The notes under the pieces: generated by a model
Databases searched by the model: none
What the model was told of the DNA's origin: nothing
Seen by the model: the letters and a program-made list of their open reading frames with translations, nothing else
Shown: piece after piece, positions 45,487 to 54,053 of the stretch
Position numbering within the stretch: the stretch's first letter is position 1
Layout of the letters: each line of letters opens with the position of its first letter
NCBI GenBank assembly: GCA_030348385.1
Contig: JAUCFP010000006.1
Span: 1,984,001-2,048,000, forward strand
Direction of reading: 5' to 3'
Source of the DNA: Cytobacillus sp. NJ13
GTDB lineage: Bacteria; Bacillota; Bacilli; Bacillales; Cytobacillaceae
Length of the DNA stretch: 64,000 nucleotides
Program-made: the position numbers and the translations under genes

Positions 45487-45570
45487 AGTTAAATACCTCC
45501 TTTGTTTGATTCAATATATCCTATTCAATTCACCCAATTTGTGCGATAGACGAATACACAGTTTTCATCG

Positions 45571-45602
45571 CAAAAAAGAAGCCTTCCTTGTGAAGGCTTC
45601 TG
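45571..45602 (-). terminator. Terminator of the flotillin operon
   Basis: On the minus strand, GAAGCCTTC ACAA GGAAGGCTTC is followed by TTTTTT. Confidence 0.85.
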
Positions 45603-45661
45603 ATTTTTGTTGATATAACAGGATTCCAGGCTATATTCCTAGAGAAAAATAGGCAAATTCA

Positions 45662-47218
45662 TTATTTTTTATGAGCGTGAGCGGATTGGATTCCTTTAGA
45701 GGATTGGACGGGTTCTTTTTCTTTAATTTCCTCGGTAAGCTGTTCCAGAGTTTGCCGGACGTTTCCTTTGCCTGAAAAATTTTGGAGAAGCTCCTTCACG
45801 TCTATGCCGGAGGAAGCTTTCAGGCTTTCCTGCATCGTGGACATCAGGTTGGTGGCATACCCGGTTACTTTATTGGCCCCCCCATTATTGCTGTCACTTC
45901 CTGTATCAACCACTGTAATCTTATCAATATTCGATAATGGGCTTGCAAGCTGTTTCGCATATTCTGGAAGCATATTAATGACCATATCCATCATGGCCGC
46001 CTGGCCATACTGTTCAAACGCCTCGGCAATTTTCCTCTTTGCCTCCGCTTCCGCCAGACCTTTAAGGCGGATGATTTCGGCTTCAGATTCACCTTGAGCG
46101 CGCTGTGAATCAGCCTTCGCCATCCCATCTGCCCTTACTCTTTCTGCTTCTGCACGTGCCTGTGATTCAATCCGATATTGGTTAGCATCCGCTTCAGCAA
46201 TTTGCTTTTTCTTTTCAGCCTCTGCTGCCTGCTCAACAGCGTACCTGTCTGCATCAGCTTTCTTTTTCACTTCAGAATCATATTGTCGTTCTCTTCTTAA
46301 GATTTCTTTTTCTTCAAGCTCAATTTGCTTTTGGCGTTCAATGATCCTGATCTGCATTTCATGCTCCGTAACTTCTTGCTTTGCTCTGGCTGTCTCGAGG
46401 TCATATGCCTGGTCCGCCCGGGCTTTGGCAATATCCTGTTCCCTTCTGTAGTCAGCCATTTTCATTTGATTTTCTTTCTCAGCTTCTGCTATTTCTGTCG
46501 CTCTTTCAAGTTCTGCCTTTTGGGCATCCTTAGCTGCTTCCGCCCGTTTAATCCTGGTTTCCTTTTCAGCTTCAGCTGTGGCAATATCCGCATCCCGCTT
46601 AACCTGGGCAATTCTTGGCCTTCCCAGTGAATCCAGATAGCCATTTTTGTCCCGGACATCTTTGATTGTGAAAGAAACGATGATCAAGCCCATTTTAGCC
46701 AAATCCTGTGAAGCAACCCTTTGAACCTCCTGGGAAAATTTATCCCTATTTTTGTATATTTCTTCGACCGTCATAGAACCCAGAATTGACCGTAAATGCC
46801 CCTCAAGTACTTCTTTCGCTTCATTTTCACGATCTTCCTTTGATTTACCCAGGAATTGTTCTGCAGCAGTAGCAATTTCTCCAATACTCCCGCCGATTTT
46901 TATGATTGCAGTACCGTCTGCCATGACAGGAACTCCCTGTTCTGTATACACTTCCGGAGTGGTAACCTCCAGTTTGCTTGAAAGGAGACTCAATGGCTCT
47001 GCCTGCTGAAAGACCGGCAGTACAAATGTTCCTCCGCCTCTGATTATTTTTATCTTATTTCCTGATTCGTCCACATGGACATTTTTGCTTCCCAAATAAC
47101 TTCCTGTTACGATTAAGGCTTCATCCGGCCCAGCAGTCCGATATTTTGTAACGAACACTCCAAGAAGCGCAATCAGCAAAAATACTGCAATTCCAATTAC
47201 AACCCAAATCATTAGCAT
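45662..47218 (-). CDS. floT: Flotillin FloT (YuaG)
   Basis: The 518-aa protein has an N-terminal membrane hairpin (about 3-25), a PHB/SPFH domain (to about 200) and a long coiled coil rich in Glu-Ala repeats (about 205-390). The C-terminal tail carries GNVRQTLEQLTEEI. It organises functional membrane microdomains and supports signalling and secretion. It is the second gene of an operon with the NfeD-like gene, behind GGGGGA, matching yuaF-floT in B. subtilis. Confidence 0.95.
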   Translation of the reverse strand: MLMIWVVIGIAVFLLIALLGVFVTKYRTAGPDEALIVTGSYLGSKNVHVDESGNKIKIIRGGGTFVLPVFQQAEPLSLLSSKLEVTTPEVYTEQGVPVMADGTAIIKIGGSIGEIATAAEQFLGKSKEDRENEAKEVLEGHLRSILGSMTVEEIYKNRDKFSQEVQRVASQDLAKMGLIIVSFTIKDVRDKNGYLDSLGRPRIAQVKRDADIATAEAEKETRIKRAEAAKDAQKAELERATEIAEAEKENQMKMADYRREQDIAKARADQAYDLETARAKQEVTEHEMQIRIIERQKQIELEEKEILRRERQYDSEVKKKADADRYAVEQAAEAEKKKQIAEADANQYRIESQARAEAERVRADGMAKADSQRAQGESEAEIIRLKGLAEAEAKRKIAEAFEQYGQAAMMDMVINMLPEYAKQLASPLSNIDKITVVDTGSDSNNGGANKVTGYATNLMSTMQESLKASSGIDVKELLQNFSGKGNVRQTLEQLTEEIKEKEPVQSSKGIQSAHAHKK

Positions 47219-47233
47219 TTTATGTCCCCCATT

Positions 47234-47755
47234 CTATAATTCTTTATAATCGATCACTTTAATAACTCCATTTTCGACTTCAACGATCAGCACATTGCTG
47301 CCTTCTGCTATGAACGTATTTTCATAGCTTAGAGCTGGCTTTGAAATCCTCCCGCTTATATTTTCAATCAAAACCTCACCGAAACCATTCTCCGGAATAG
47401 GAATTAATACAGTACCTACTCTTCCCCTTAAGGAGTCATCTGTGTAAACGAGAGATTCTTCAGCAGATGATAATGGTATAAGAACAAAGATATTCAGCAG
47501 TATATCCAGCAGTGCTGCAATTCCAGCTCCTATCAAGAGAATAACCACGCTATTAAGAGAGGTTGTCATTTCAAAGATATAGCCTGCAGCGGAAAGAAAA
47601 GTGATAAATGCAAGAATCAGTACAGGATTTAGAAAGCTGCCCTCCCCAATTCCGTCAGCAATATCTCCAAAAAACACATACAAAATAATTAAGATGCCCG
47701 AAAAAATAAGTGTGCAAAGATAAATTGTCTGAATAGGAAAACCAAATAGTTCCAT
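47234..47755 (-). CDS. yuaF: NfeD-family membrane protein (YuaF)
   Basis: The 173-aa product has about four hydrophobic segments and a C-terminal OB-fold domain (about 110-173, with RGRVGTVLIPIPENGFGEVLIE). NfeD proteins pair with flotillins and influence membrane fluidity. I start at 47755, where AGGGTG lies upstream; an ATG six codons earlier has no site. It is the first gene of the flotillin operon. Confidence 0.9.
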   Translation of the reverse strand: MELFGFPIQTIYLCTLIFSGILIILYVFFGDIADGIGEGSFLNPVLILAFITFLSAAGYIFEMTTSLNSVVILLIGAGIAALLDILLNIFVLIPLSSAEESLVYTDDSLRGRVGTVLIPIPENGFGEVLIENISGRISKPALSYENTFIAEGSNVLIVEVENGVIKVIDYKEL

Positions 47756-47838
47756 AACATGCACCCTATCCATTTTTTATTGTCCAGCTGTTGTATCCCA
47801 TGCCTCCTTTCCTTTTTCTCTTAACGGATTAATTTATA

Positions 47839-47865
47839 TACGGACAAAAACCTATAATTGTTTCA
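47839..47865 (-). promoter_or_regulatory. SigW-type ECF promoter of yuaF-floT
   Basis: TGAAAC (47860-47865) and CGTA (47839-47842) are separated by 17 bp on the minus strand, matching the SigW consensus. The B. subtilis yuaF operon is SigW-dependent. Confidence 0.75.
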
Positions 47866-48052
47866 TTTTTCACAGATTTTTTCCAAATTAATACTTCTAT
47901 CTGTTCTGCTTGTCTAACTTTCAGCCCATTTTTGTCATTTTCATCACTATTTCTGCATACCTTATTTTGGGATTAAAAATTTTCAATAGGGATTAAATGC
48001 CGAGAATTGGTGGAATAGACGAATATATCTAGTTAGCGGAGGGATAGGAAAT

Positions 48053-48355
48053 ATGACAAGATCTGAATTGCACATGGAGAAGCCAAAGAGCAAATTTATG
48101 CTGATGTCAATTGTCCTATTGGGCTGTTTTGCTGCTGTCTTTACAGCATTATATTTTTATTCACAAAGCCTCATTACTATAGAAGCCCCTAAAAAAGAAC
48201 TTGGTCAGAAAATTATTATCCAGCTTCCTTCCGGAAAGAGTGTATTTACATACGAGAACCTGGTTGTTAAAGAAGAAGGGAAGCTTTTTTATAAGGGAGA
48301 AAGAAATACTCTGGATTTGACTGGCGGTACTATTGTTTATGAAGAATGGGAATAA
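48053..48355 (+). CDS. Small membrane-anchored hypothetical protein, 100 aa
   Basis: A short basic N-terminus is followed by one transmembrane helix (about 15-38, FMLMSIVLLGCFAAVFTALYF) and a small external domain (TIEAPKKELGQKIIIQLPSG...). I do not recognise the family. GGAGGGATAGG precedes the ATG. It is monocistronic with a strong terminator, divergent from the flotillin operon. Confidence 0.7.
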   Translation: MTRSELHMEKPKSKFMLMSIVLLGCFAAVFTALYFYSQSLITIEAPKKELGQKIIIQLPSGKSVFTYENLVVKEEGKLFYKGERNTLDLTGGTIVYEEWE

Positions 48356-48365
48356 ACAGAGATTA

Positions 48366-48410
48366 TATAACTCTGCTCCTCATCTTTGGGGCAGAGTTAT
48401 ATTTTATTTT
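48366..48410 (+). terminator. Intrinsic terminator
   Basis: TATAACTCTGCTCC / GGGGCAGAGTTATA forms a long stem followed by TTTTATTTT. Confidence 0.88.
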
Positions 48411-48427
48411 GAAGAAATCCTATACAG

Positions 48428-48457
48428 TTGACAAAATGTTTTCAAATCCTTTAATAT
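48428..48457 (+). promoter_or_regulatory. Sigma-A promoter of the glycerophosphodiesterase gene
   Basis: TTGACA (48428-48433) and TAATAT (48452-48457) are 18 bp apart. This places the transcription start just before the ribosome-binding site and rules out the ATG at 48456 as the start. Confidence 0.7.
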
Positions 48458-48479
48458 GAGCAAAAAATGGCGAGGAGAA

Positions 48480-49286
48480 ATGACTTTGAAGGTAATAAAA
48501 AATGTTTTTTTTACAGCTTTAGCTACAGTTATTTCATTTTTCGGCATAAAAAAAATGACAAGCAACACTCACAAAATGAAAAGAATCGGACATCGGGGAG
48601 CTGCCGGATACTGTCCTGAAAATACATTCCCATCCTATGACCGTGCGATCGAAATGGGAGCAGATTATCTGGAAATTGATGTCCAATTAAGCAAGGATGG
48701 AAAGATTGTCGTGATTCACGATTCACTTGTCGACCGCACAACTGACCATAGAGGCAAGGTGTCCGATTTTACCTTTGATGAGCTTAGAAAGATGGATGCC
48801 GGCAGCTGGTTTTCTCAAAAATTCCGCGGTGCCTGCATTCCTTCTTTTGAAGAGGTTTTAGACAAATATGCAGATCGTGTCGGGCTTTTAATTGAATTAA
48901 AAAAACCGTCTCTATACCCTGGCATTGAAAAAATGATCGCAGCGGAACTAAAGAAAAGAAATTTTCACACAAAAGGGGACGACCATATTATTGTGCAGTC
49001 ATTCGAAACCGAATCAATGAAAAGATTCCATGAACTGCTGCCGGAAATCCCTGTCGCCATTTTAATTAACTATCCGCCTGACAATATTGAGATTAAAAAC
49101 ATTGCCGAATATGCCAGTTACCTGAACCCTAAATGGACTGTGGTTAACAAACGCGTAATCGATCTGATTCATTCAAATGGCATGAAAGCAATAGCCTGGA
49201 CTGTGCGTTCCAGGAAAGAAGCAGAAAAATTGAAGCATTATCCATTGGATGGGATTGTTGCCGATTATTTAGATCTTATTAAATAA
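48480..49286 (+). CDS. Glycerophosphodiester phosphodiesterase
   Basis: The roughly 268-aa protein has an N-terminal hydrophobic segment and then the GDPD TIM barrel. The motifs are GHRGAAGYCPENTFPSYDRAIEMGADYLEIDVQLSKDG with catalytic His and Glu/Asp metal ligands, VVIHDSLVDRTT and LLIELKKP. It hydrolyses deacylated phospholipids to glycerol-3-phosphate and an alcohol. It is monocistronic. A TTG two codons after the chosen ATG has better spacing and is an alternative start. Confidence 0.9.
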   Translation: MTLKVIKNVFFTALATVISFFGIKKMTSNTHKMKRIGHRGAAGYCPENTFPSYDRAIEMGADYLEIDVQLSKDGKIVVIHDSLVDRTTDHRGKVSDFTFDELRKMDAGSWFSQKFRGACIPSFEEVLDKYADRVGLLIELKKPSLYPGIEKMIAAELKKRNFHTKGDDHIIVQSFETESMKRFHELLPEIPVAILINYPPDNIEIKNIAEYASYLNPKWTVVNKRVIDLIHSNGMKAIAWTVRSRKEAEKLKHYPLDGIVADYLDLIK

Positions 49287-49288
49287 CA

Positions 49289-49326
49289 AAAAGGATGCAG
49301 ACCAATAATGGTCTGCACCTTTGTTT
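49289..49326. terminator. Bidirectional intrinsic terminator
   Basis: AAAGGaTGCAGACCA / TGGTCTGCAcCTTT with T-rich ends separates the phosphodiesterase gene from the convergent MurE-like gene. Confidence 0.85.
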
Positions 49327-50789
49327 TATAACACCGCCTGTTTTCTTCCAGATTCCAGCAGCAGCTTCAGGGTTTCCAAATCACTTTCAGCCGGAAGAGC
49401 AAATGGCTTTTGATAAGCTTCAGGCCCCTTCCCGGTAATAAAAATCCAGTCATTTTCCCTGGCTTCCCGCCATGCTTTCTGGATAGCCAAAGTACGGTCG
49501 GGAATCACTTCACCCTTTCCACATCCAAATTCTTTATTCAGCCAATGCAATTGGCTTATCATCTCACCCTCAGATTCTTCGTTTAAATCATCAGCCGTCA
49601 AATAAAATTTATGGCAGTATTTTGCTGATGCCTTAATCATGTCCATACGTTTAGATTGATCTCTTCCGCCTCGAAATCCATAGATTTGAAAGATTCTTTC
49701 AGCTCCCTGTTCTCTCGCTGCTTCCAGACAATATTCAAACGCATCCACTGTATGGGCATAATCCACAACGAATTTAGCTCCTGCAGGATGGAGAATAGTC
49801 TCAAAACGGCCCGGTATGCCAGGGAATGCAGCCAGGGCCTTAATTATATCTGCAGGGTCTATCCCCAGATCAACGGCTGTCATAAAAGCCATTGCTGCAT
49901 TATAGACATTATGGTGTCCCGGAAGAGGAAATTCAATTTCAAATGACTGACCTTTCATCTCTAAAATAAATACTGTTCTCCCATTAATAGCAACGTCTTT
50001 TATAGAACAGCACTTTTCATCACCAAGCATAATCAAAGGAAGATTTTCTTTTTGCAGATCCTCTGCCATTTTTTCTCCCCATGAATTATAGAGATTTACG
50101 ACTCCTTTACCGCCGTCTTTTAATAAGGTGAAGATTTTCTTTTTATCATAAAAATACTGATCCATATTTTCATGATAATCAAGATGGTCATGAGCCAAAT
50201 TAGTAAATAGCCCGTAGTCTAATTCCAGACCTTCTGTTCTGGATTGTTCCAGCGCATGAGAAGAAATCTCCATAACGACAAACTCATCAAGGCTTTTACT
50301 CAGCATTTTTTGGATCTGTAAAGCATCTGGTGTAGTGTTGCTTGTCTTATATTCCTTGTTATTAATAATGTTGGATACAGTTCCCAGGAGGGAGCATGTC
50401 CTGCCTGCAGTCTCCAAAATATGCTTTAATATATAGGCAGTGGTCGTTTTCCCATTAGTTCCTGTTATGCCAATTATTTTATGATTCCTTGATGGACGAT
50501 TATAAAAACAGCTTGCCAGTTTCCCCAAACTGGTTCTGCTATCCGTTACTTTTATATAGGGCACATTCAATTCATGGGATTCTTCACCCACCACGGCAGC
50601 CGCCCCATTTTCAACAGCTTGTCCTATAAAATGATGTCCATCTGCCTGAAAGCCTTTAATCGCAACAAAAAGGCTTCCTTTCCCCACTTTGCGTGAATCC
50701 ATTTCAACCCCTGTAATTTCAGGATCGTTTGTAAATACATCCATCTCCCCGCTATCCTTTAGGCAATTAATAACCTGGGATAATTTCAT
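49326..50789 (-). CDS. MurE-family Mur ligase paralogue with altered amino-acid motif
   Basis: The 487-aa Mur ligase has the three-domain layout. It contains the ATP-binding loop GITGTNGKTTTAYIL, NLAHDHLDYH and the metal/carbamyl-lysine region YFYDKKKIF, then VVDYAHTVDAF and FQIYGFRGGRDQSKR. MurEs for meso-diaminopimelate carry DNPR; here the site reads TADDLNEE, and the canonical GKGHE is GKGPEAYQ. It therefore may add a different residue, or none. It is a single gene away from any cell-wall cluster. It probably duplicates the housekeeping murE, which is not in this window. Confidence 0.85.
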   Translation of the reverse strand: MKLSQVINCLKDSGEMDVFTNDPEITGVEMDSRKVGKGSLFVAIKGFQADGHHFIGQAVENGAAAVVGEESHELNVPYIKVTDSRTSLGKLASCFYNRPSRNHKIIGITGTNGKTTTAYILKHILETAGRTCSLLGTVSNIINNKEYKTSNTTPDALQIQKMLSKSLDEFVVMEISSHALEQSRTEGLELDYGLFTNLAHDHLDYHENMDQYFYDKKKIFTLLKDGGKGVVNLYNSWGEKMAEDLQKENLPLIMLGDEKCCSIKDVAINGRTVFILEMKGQSFEIEFPLPGHHNVYNAAMAFMTAVDLGIDPADIIKALAAFPGIPGRFETILHPAGAKFVVDYAHTVDAFEYCLEAAREQGAERIFQIYGFRGGRDQSKRMDMIKASAKYCHKFYLTADDLNEESEGEMISQLHWLNKEFGCGKGEVIPDRTLAIQKAWREARENDWIFITGKGPEAYQKPFALPAESDLETLKLLLESGRKQAVL

Positions 50790-50952
50790 ATTTCTGTCTC
50801 CTTTAATGTTTAAACATCAAGTAATTTGGTGTATATGTCTATATCCATTATCTTTTGTTTTCCCACATTTTCAGGAAATATGCCCTCTAAAGGACACAAA
50901 TAACGGGGGATCGGGAAAATCGTCTTAATATACTAGAATTGAGGATAAATTT

Positions 50953-50987
50953 GGGTGAATGGCTTCTGAAAAATAAGCGATTCACCC
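50953..50987 (-). terminator. Hairpin after tgl
   Basis: GGGTGAATgGCTT / AAGCgATTCACCC is a long stem with only a weak T-rich tail on the minus strand. Confidence 0.5.
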
Positions 50988-51013
50988 TATTGAAATGCCA
51001 GCTTACTTGCGTA

Positions 51014-51754
51014 TTAGGCTATAGACAATGGCCGCTTTGCAAACTGGGATAAATACTTCACATTCAACCGGCTGTGCTGTGAAATAAGATAAGCATCCCT
51101 TGTAGCACCTGGTTTTCTTAACGTATTAAGGGCTCTTATCATCCCTGCTTCGCTTTCCATGCCAATCCCATGCCCAAAGAACATACCCCCGCCCAAATAA
51201 ACGGAATTCTCACCTGTCCAAACTGGATGATCATAATCTGGATTATAAAAATACACCACATCACCAGGTATGAAATTCCTGCCTCGTTTTGTAACAATCG
51301 ATAGATCATAATCATAATTCCAGTCCCATACAAGAAGCCCCTGAAATAGTGTATTGAAGCGGCTGACAGAGATGGAGTCCAAGACAGCTTTATAAAAAAT
51401 CAGCACAATGGCTGTTGTACATTCAAAAGCATATTCCCAGCTGTTCGTAAACACATCCATAATCGCATCTGACGGTAAAACGGATGGATCGAGCAGGTAC
51501 CCATATTTTGTCCCTCTCCATATGCGAGGATTAAAACGTGATGTGTTAAAGGGTGCAAATTCAACTCGGCTCGCATAAAGCTGCCTGGCTGCTTTGATGA
51601 TATTCTCCCTTAGAAGGATATCAAACAGCAGTTCATGCATTGTATCATATTGATGCTTCTCCGGACTGCTCTCCAGGGCCTGATAAATTTCACGCTGAAC
51701 ACCAAAAAAGCTGGAAGCCCCCGGCTTATTTTGATTATTCGAAAGGATAATCAT
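51014..51754 (-). CDS. tgl: Protein-glutamine gamma-glutamyltransferase Tgl (spore coat)
   Basis: The 246-aa enzyme has the catalytic Cys112 in AFECTTAIVLIFYKAV and the conserved FNTLFQGLLVWDWNYDYDL and FIPGDVVYFYNPDYDHP segments of Bacillus Tgl. It cross-links coat proteins through Gln-Lys bonds late in sporulation. Length equals the B. subtilis protein (about 245 aa). It is monocistronic on the minus strand, upstream of the MurE paralogue. Confidence 0.95.
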   Translation of the reverse strand: MIILSNNQNKPGASSFFGVQREIYQALESSPEKHQYDTMHELLFDILLRENIIKAARQLYASRVEFAPFNTSRFNPRIWRGTKYGYLLDPSVLPSDAIMDVFTNSWEYAFECTTAIVLIFYKAVLDSISVSRFNTLFQGLLVWDWNYDYDLSIVTKRGRNFIPGDVVYFYNPDYDHPVWTGENSVYLGGGMFFGHGIGMESEAGMIRALNTLRKPGATRDAYLISQHSRLNVKYLSQFAKRPLSIA

Positions 51755-51851
51755 TGTCTTCCCCCCTTCAAATGAACTTATAGTAGCTTATGGTTTGTTT
51801 TGCAGGAGGGTTCCTTCATTATTTTTCTTCTCTTTTTTACTCTCTAAAAAA

Positions 51852-51865
51852 TGTAAGCGCTATTT
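51852..51865 (+). promoter_or_regulatory. Candidate cre site upstream of cstA
   Basis: TGTAAGCGCTATTT matches the first 12 positions of the cre consensus TGWAANCGNTNWCA but not the final CA. It lies 36 bp before the predicted -35 box. CstA genes are often under CcpA control. Confidence 0.45.
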
Positions 51866-51899
51866 ATTATTGGAAAATATCTTTTTTTCTGAAATAGTC

Positions 51900-51929
51900 T
51901 TGCTTTTTCTTCCATTTTACTTGTACAAT
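51900..51929 (+). promoter_or_regulatory. Candidate sigma-A promoter of cstA
   Basis: TTGCTT (51900-51905) and TACAAT (51924-51929) are separated by 18 bp. Confidence 0.5.
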
Positions 51930-51992
51930 ATTCCACATATTCTTAAGTTTCAGACTTTGCTAATAATTCATTCACAACAGGAGGCTTGTTAC

Positions 51993-53429
51993 ATGGTGAC
52001 TTTTTTAGGATCGATTGTTTTGCTGGTGGCAGGATACGTCACTTATTCGAAAATAGTAGAGAAAATCTTTGGAATAAATGACACCATTCCTACACCGGCT
52101 TACACAGAAAATGACGGAATGGACTATGTTCCAATGAGCTGGTGGAAAGGCAGCCTGATCCAATTATTGAATATTGCAGGACTGGGTCCGATTTTCGGAG
52201 CTATCATGGGGGCTTTATATGGACCAGTTGCTTTTATCTGGATAGTGGCCGGTTCCATTTTTGCCGGTGCCGTTCATGATTATTTTTCAGGGATGCTCTC
52301 TCTAAGGCATAAAGGCGAGCAATTTCCCTCCATTGTTGGCAGATATTTAGGAAAACCGGCCAAAACGGCCATTAATATTTTTTCTATTCTCTTAATGGTA
52401 CTGGTTGCCGCTGCATTTACCGCTGGCCCGGCACAGCTGATTTCCAGCATTACACCATTAAGTTTTATGGCTTCATTGTTCATTATTTTTACTTACTTCA
52501 TCCTGGCAGCTGTGTTGCCTGTAAACCGGATTATCGGAAAAATTTATCCTTTTCTTGGAGCTATTTTAATTTTTATGGCTGTATCCATTGCAGTCGCATT
52601 GCTTTTCAGCGAAAAATCCATACCGAATGTAACGCTTTCTAACTTTCATCCCGGAGACCTTCCTATCTGGCCTTTACTGATGGTCACCATTTCCTGCGGT
52701 GCCATTTCTGGTTTTCATTCAACACAAAGTCCGATTGTCTCACGCACATTAAAAAAGGAAAGCGATGGGAGAAAGGTTTTCTATGGAGCAATGATTGGAG
52801 AAGGGATAATCGCTTTAATCTGGGCTGCAGCGGGCATGACCTTTTTCGGCGGAACAGGAGGTCTTCAGGAAGCATTAGCAGCTGGAGGCCCAGCTGGAGT
52901 CGTTAATGAAATTTCGAGCAGCCTCCTTGGTACATTCGGAGGGATACTTGCTATTTTAGGAGTTATTATTCTCCCGATTACAACCGGTGATACAGCTCTT
53001 CGCTCTTCAAGAATGATGCTGGCTGAATCACTGTCATCTTTTATGAAAATGAATGGCAGATGGAAGGTTGTCATCACCACTTTGCCAGTGGCTCTTCCAA
53101 CTTTATACCTTGCTACAATCGACTACTCTTTCTTATGGAGATATGTTGGGTGGACAAATCAGGTTACGGCTGCAGTCATGCTTTGGACCGCCACGATGTA
53201 TCTCTTGAAAAATAAGAAATTTCACTGGATTTGCGGAGTGCCTGCATTGTTTATGACAGGAGTAGTATCTGCGTATATTTTTTATGCACCTGAAGGCTTT
53301 CGCATGGATTATCAATTATCCATGATCATCGGTTCAGTCATTACGCTTGCTATTGCAGTGTGGTATGTTTACCAGATAATAAAACATAGACAACTAGACA
53401 AAAATAGTACCAGCTTAACAGCGGCTTAA
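51993..53429 (+). CDS. CstA-family carbon starvation / peptide-pyruvate transporter
   Basis: The 478-aa membrane protein has about 13 hydrophobic segments. CstA hallmarks are TPAYTENDGMDYVPMSWWKG, FGAIMGALYGPVAFIWIVAGSIFAGAVHDYFSGMLSLRHKGEQFP and GAISGFHSTQSPIVSRTLKKESDG. It lacks the long C-terminus of E. coli CstA, as in short Bacillus members. It imports pyruvate or peptides during carbon limitation. The ATG at 51993 follows AGGAGG; the frame extends 66 codons upstream without a site. Confidence 0.9.
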   Translation: MVTFLGSIVLLVAGYVTYSKIVEKIFGINDTIPTPAYTENDGMDYVPMSWWKGSLIQLLNIAGLGPIFGAIMGALYGPVAFIWIVAGSIFAGAVHDYFSGMLSLRHKGEQFPSIVGRYLGKPAKTAINIFSILLMVLVAAAFTAGPAQLISSITPLSFMASLFIIFTYFILAAVLPVNRIIGKIYPFLGAILIFMAVSIAVALLFSEKSIPNVTLSNFHPGDLPIWPLLMVTISCGAISGFHSTQSPIVSRTLKKESDGRKVFYGAMIGEGIIALIWAAAGMTFFGGTGGLQEALAAGGPAGVVNEISSSLLGTFGGILAILGVIILPITTGDTALRSSRMMLAESLSSFMKMNGRWKVVITTLPVALPTLYLATIDYSFLWRYVGWTNQVTAAVMLWTATMYLLKNKKFHWICGVPALFMTGVVSAYIFYAPEGFRMDYQLSMIIGSVITLAIAVWYVYQIIKHRQLDKNSTSLTAA

Positions 53430-53434
53430 CTGTA

Positions 53435-53473
53435 AAAATGCACCTCGCTCACAAAGTGAAGGTGCATTTTTTT
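53435..53473 (+). terminator. Intrinsic terminator of cstA
   Basis: AAAATGCACCT / AGGTGCATTTTTTT encloses an inner CGC...GTG loop. Confidence 0.85.
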
Positions 53474-53576
53474 ATTGGCTGATACCCTTCCTGGCCACTG
53501 TCCCCTATTTTTAGATTTAGTTGTAGTCTGTCTTTCTATTCGGTTAGCACTGCGCTCTGGATATCTGTCCGGTTAC

Positions 53577-53601
53577 GTTTTACTCTTCATGAAGCGGGTA
53601 A
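53577..53601 (+). promoter_or_regulatory. SigB-type general stress promoter
   Basis: GTTTTA (53577-53582) and GGGTAA (53596-53601) are separated by 13 bp, matching GTTTAA-N12-15-GGGTAW. Downstream lies a ydaG-like general stress gene, which supports the reading. Confidence 0.65.
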
Positions 53602-53634
53602 TGAACACTATCAGTTAAAGGAGGTTTTTTTACG

Positions 53635-53757
53635 ATGTCAGATAAATACAAATCAGACAAAAATAATTCTATAGAACAAGAAAAAAAGAAAGAAAACAAC
53701 AAAGATATCGAGCCCCAAAGAGAGCCGGAAAAACCTCAGGAAGAGAAGCGGAATTAA
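53635..53757 (+). CDS. Disordered hydrophilic microprotein, 40 aa
   Basis: The protein begins MSDKYKSDKNNSIEQEKKKE and is almost entirely charged or polar (Lys, Glu, Asn, Pro), with no hydrophobic core. It is probably intrinsically disordered. AAAGGAGG lies upstream of the ATG. It is the first gene behind the SigB-type promoter and is followed after 14 bp by a second disordered protein. I do not recognise a family. Confidence 0.7.
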   Translation: MSDKYKSDKNNSIEQEKKKENNKDIEPQREPEKPQEEKRN

Positions 53758-53771
53758 GGAGGATGACTAAA

Positions 53772-54038
53772 ATGGCTGACAAAAACATTCAAAATGGAAA
53801 GATGGATAACCCCGAGCAATATAAAACCGAAAAAGAAAGTTTATTTGACAAGTATGAAAGTGAGAAGAATGTAGATCCTATTCCAGTGGAAGACTTAAAA
53901 CAAGAAAAAGAAGAAGAAAAAAACGGCTCAAAAATAAAGAGCAGTTCTTCTACAGAGGAAAAGTACAAAGCTGACTTTGAAACGATAAAAAAGAAAAAGC
54001 TGTTTGGCGATAAATATGACGATGGAACAAGGACATAA
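53772..54038 (+). CDS. Disordered acidic/lysine-rich protein, 88 aa
   Basis: The hydrophilic protein begins MADKNIQNGKMDNPEQYKTE and is rich in Lys, Glu, Asp and Ser, with KYKADFETIKKKKLFGDKYDDG at the end. It has no signal, membrane helix or known motif. The ATG at 53772 is 9 nt from AAGGAGG; an ATG at 53763 overlaps the site. It lies 15 bp before the ydaG-like gene and is probably co-transcribed under SigB control. Confidence 0.7.
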   Translation: MADKNIQNGKMDNPEQYKTEKESLFDKYESEKNVDPIPVEDLKQEKEEEKNGSKIKSSSSTEEKYKADFETIKKKKLFGDKYDDGTRT

Positions 54039-54053
54039 GAAAGGCAGGATACT

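Noticed and set aside
51795..51992. 66-codon N-terminal extension of the CstA-type protein
   Set aside because: It runs through the predicted promoter and lacks a ribosome-binding site. The ATG at 51993 has AGGAGG and gives the normal family N-terminus.
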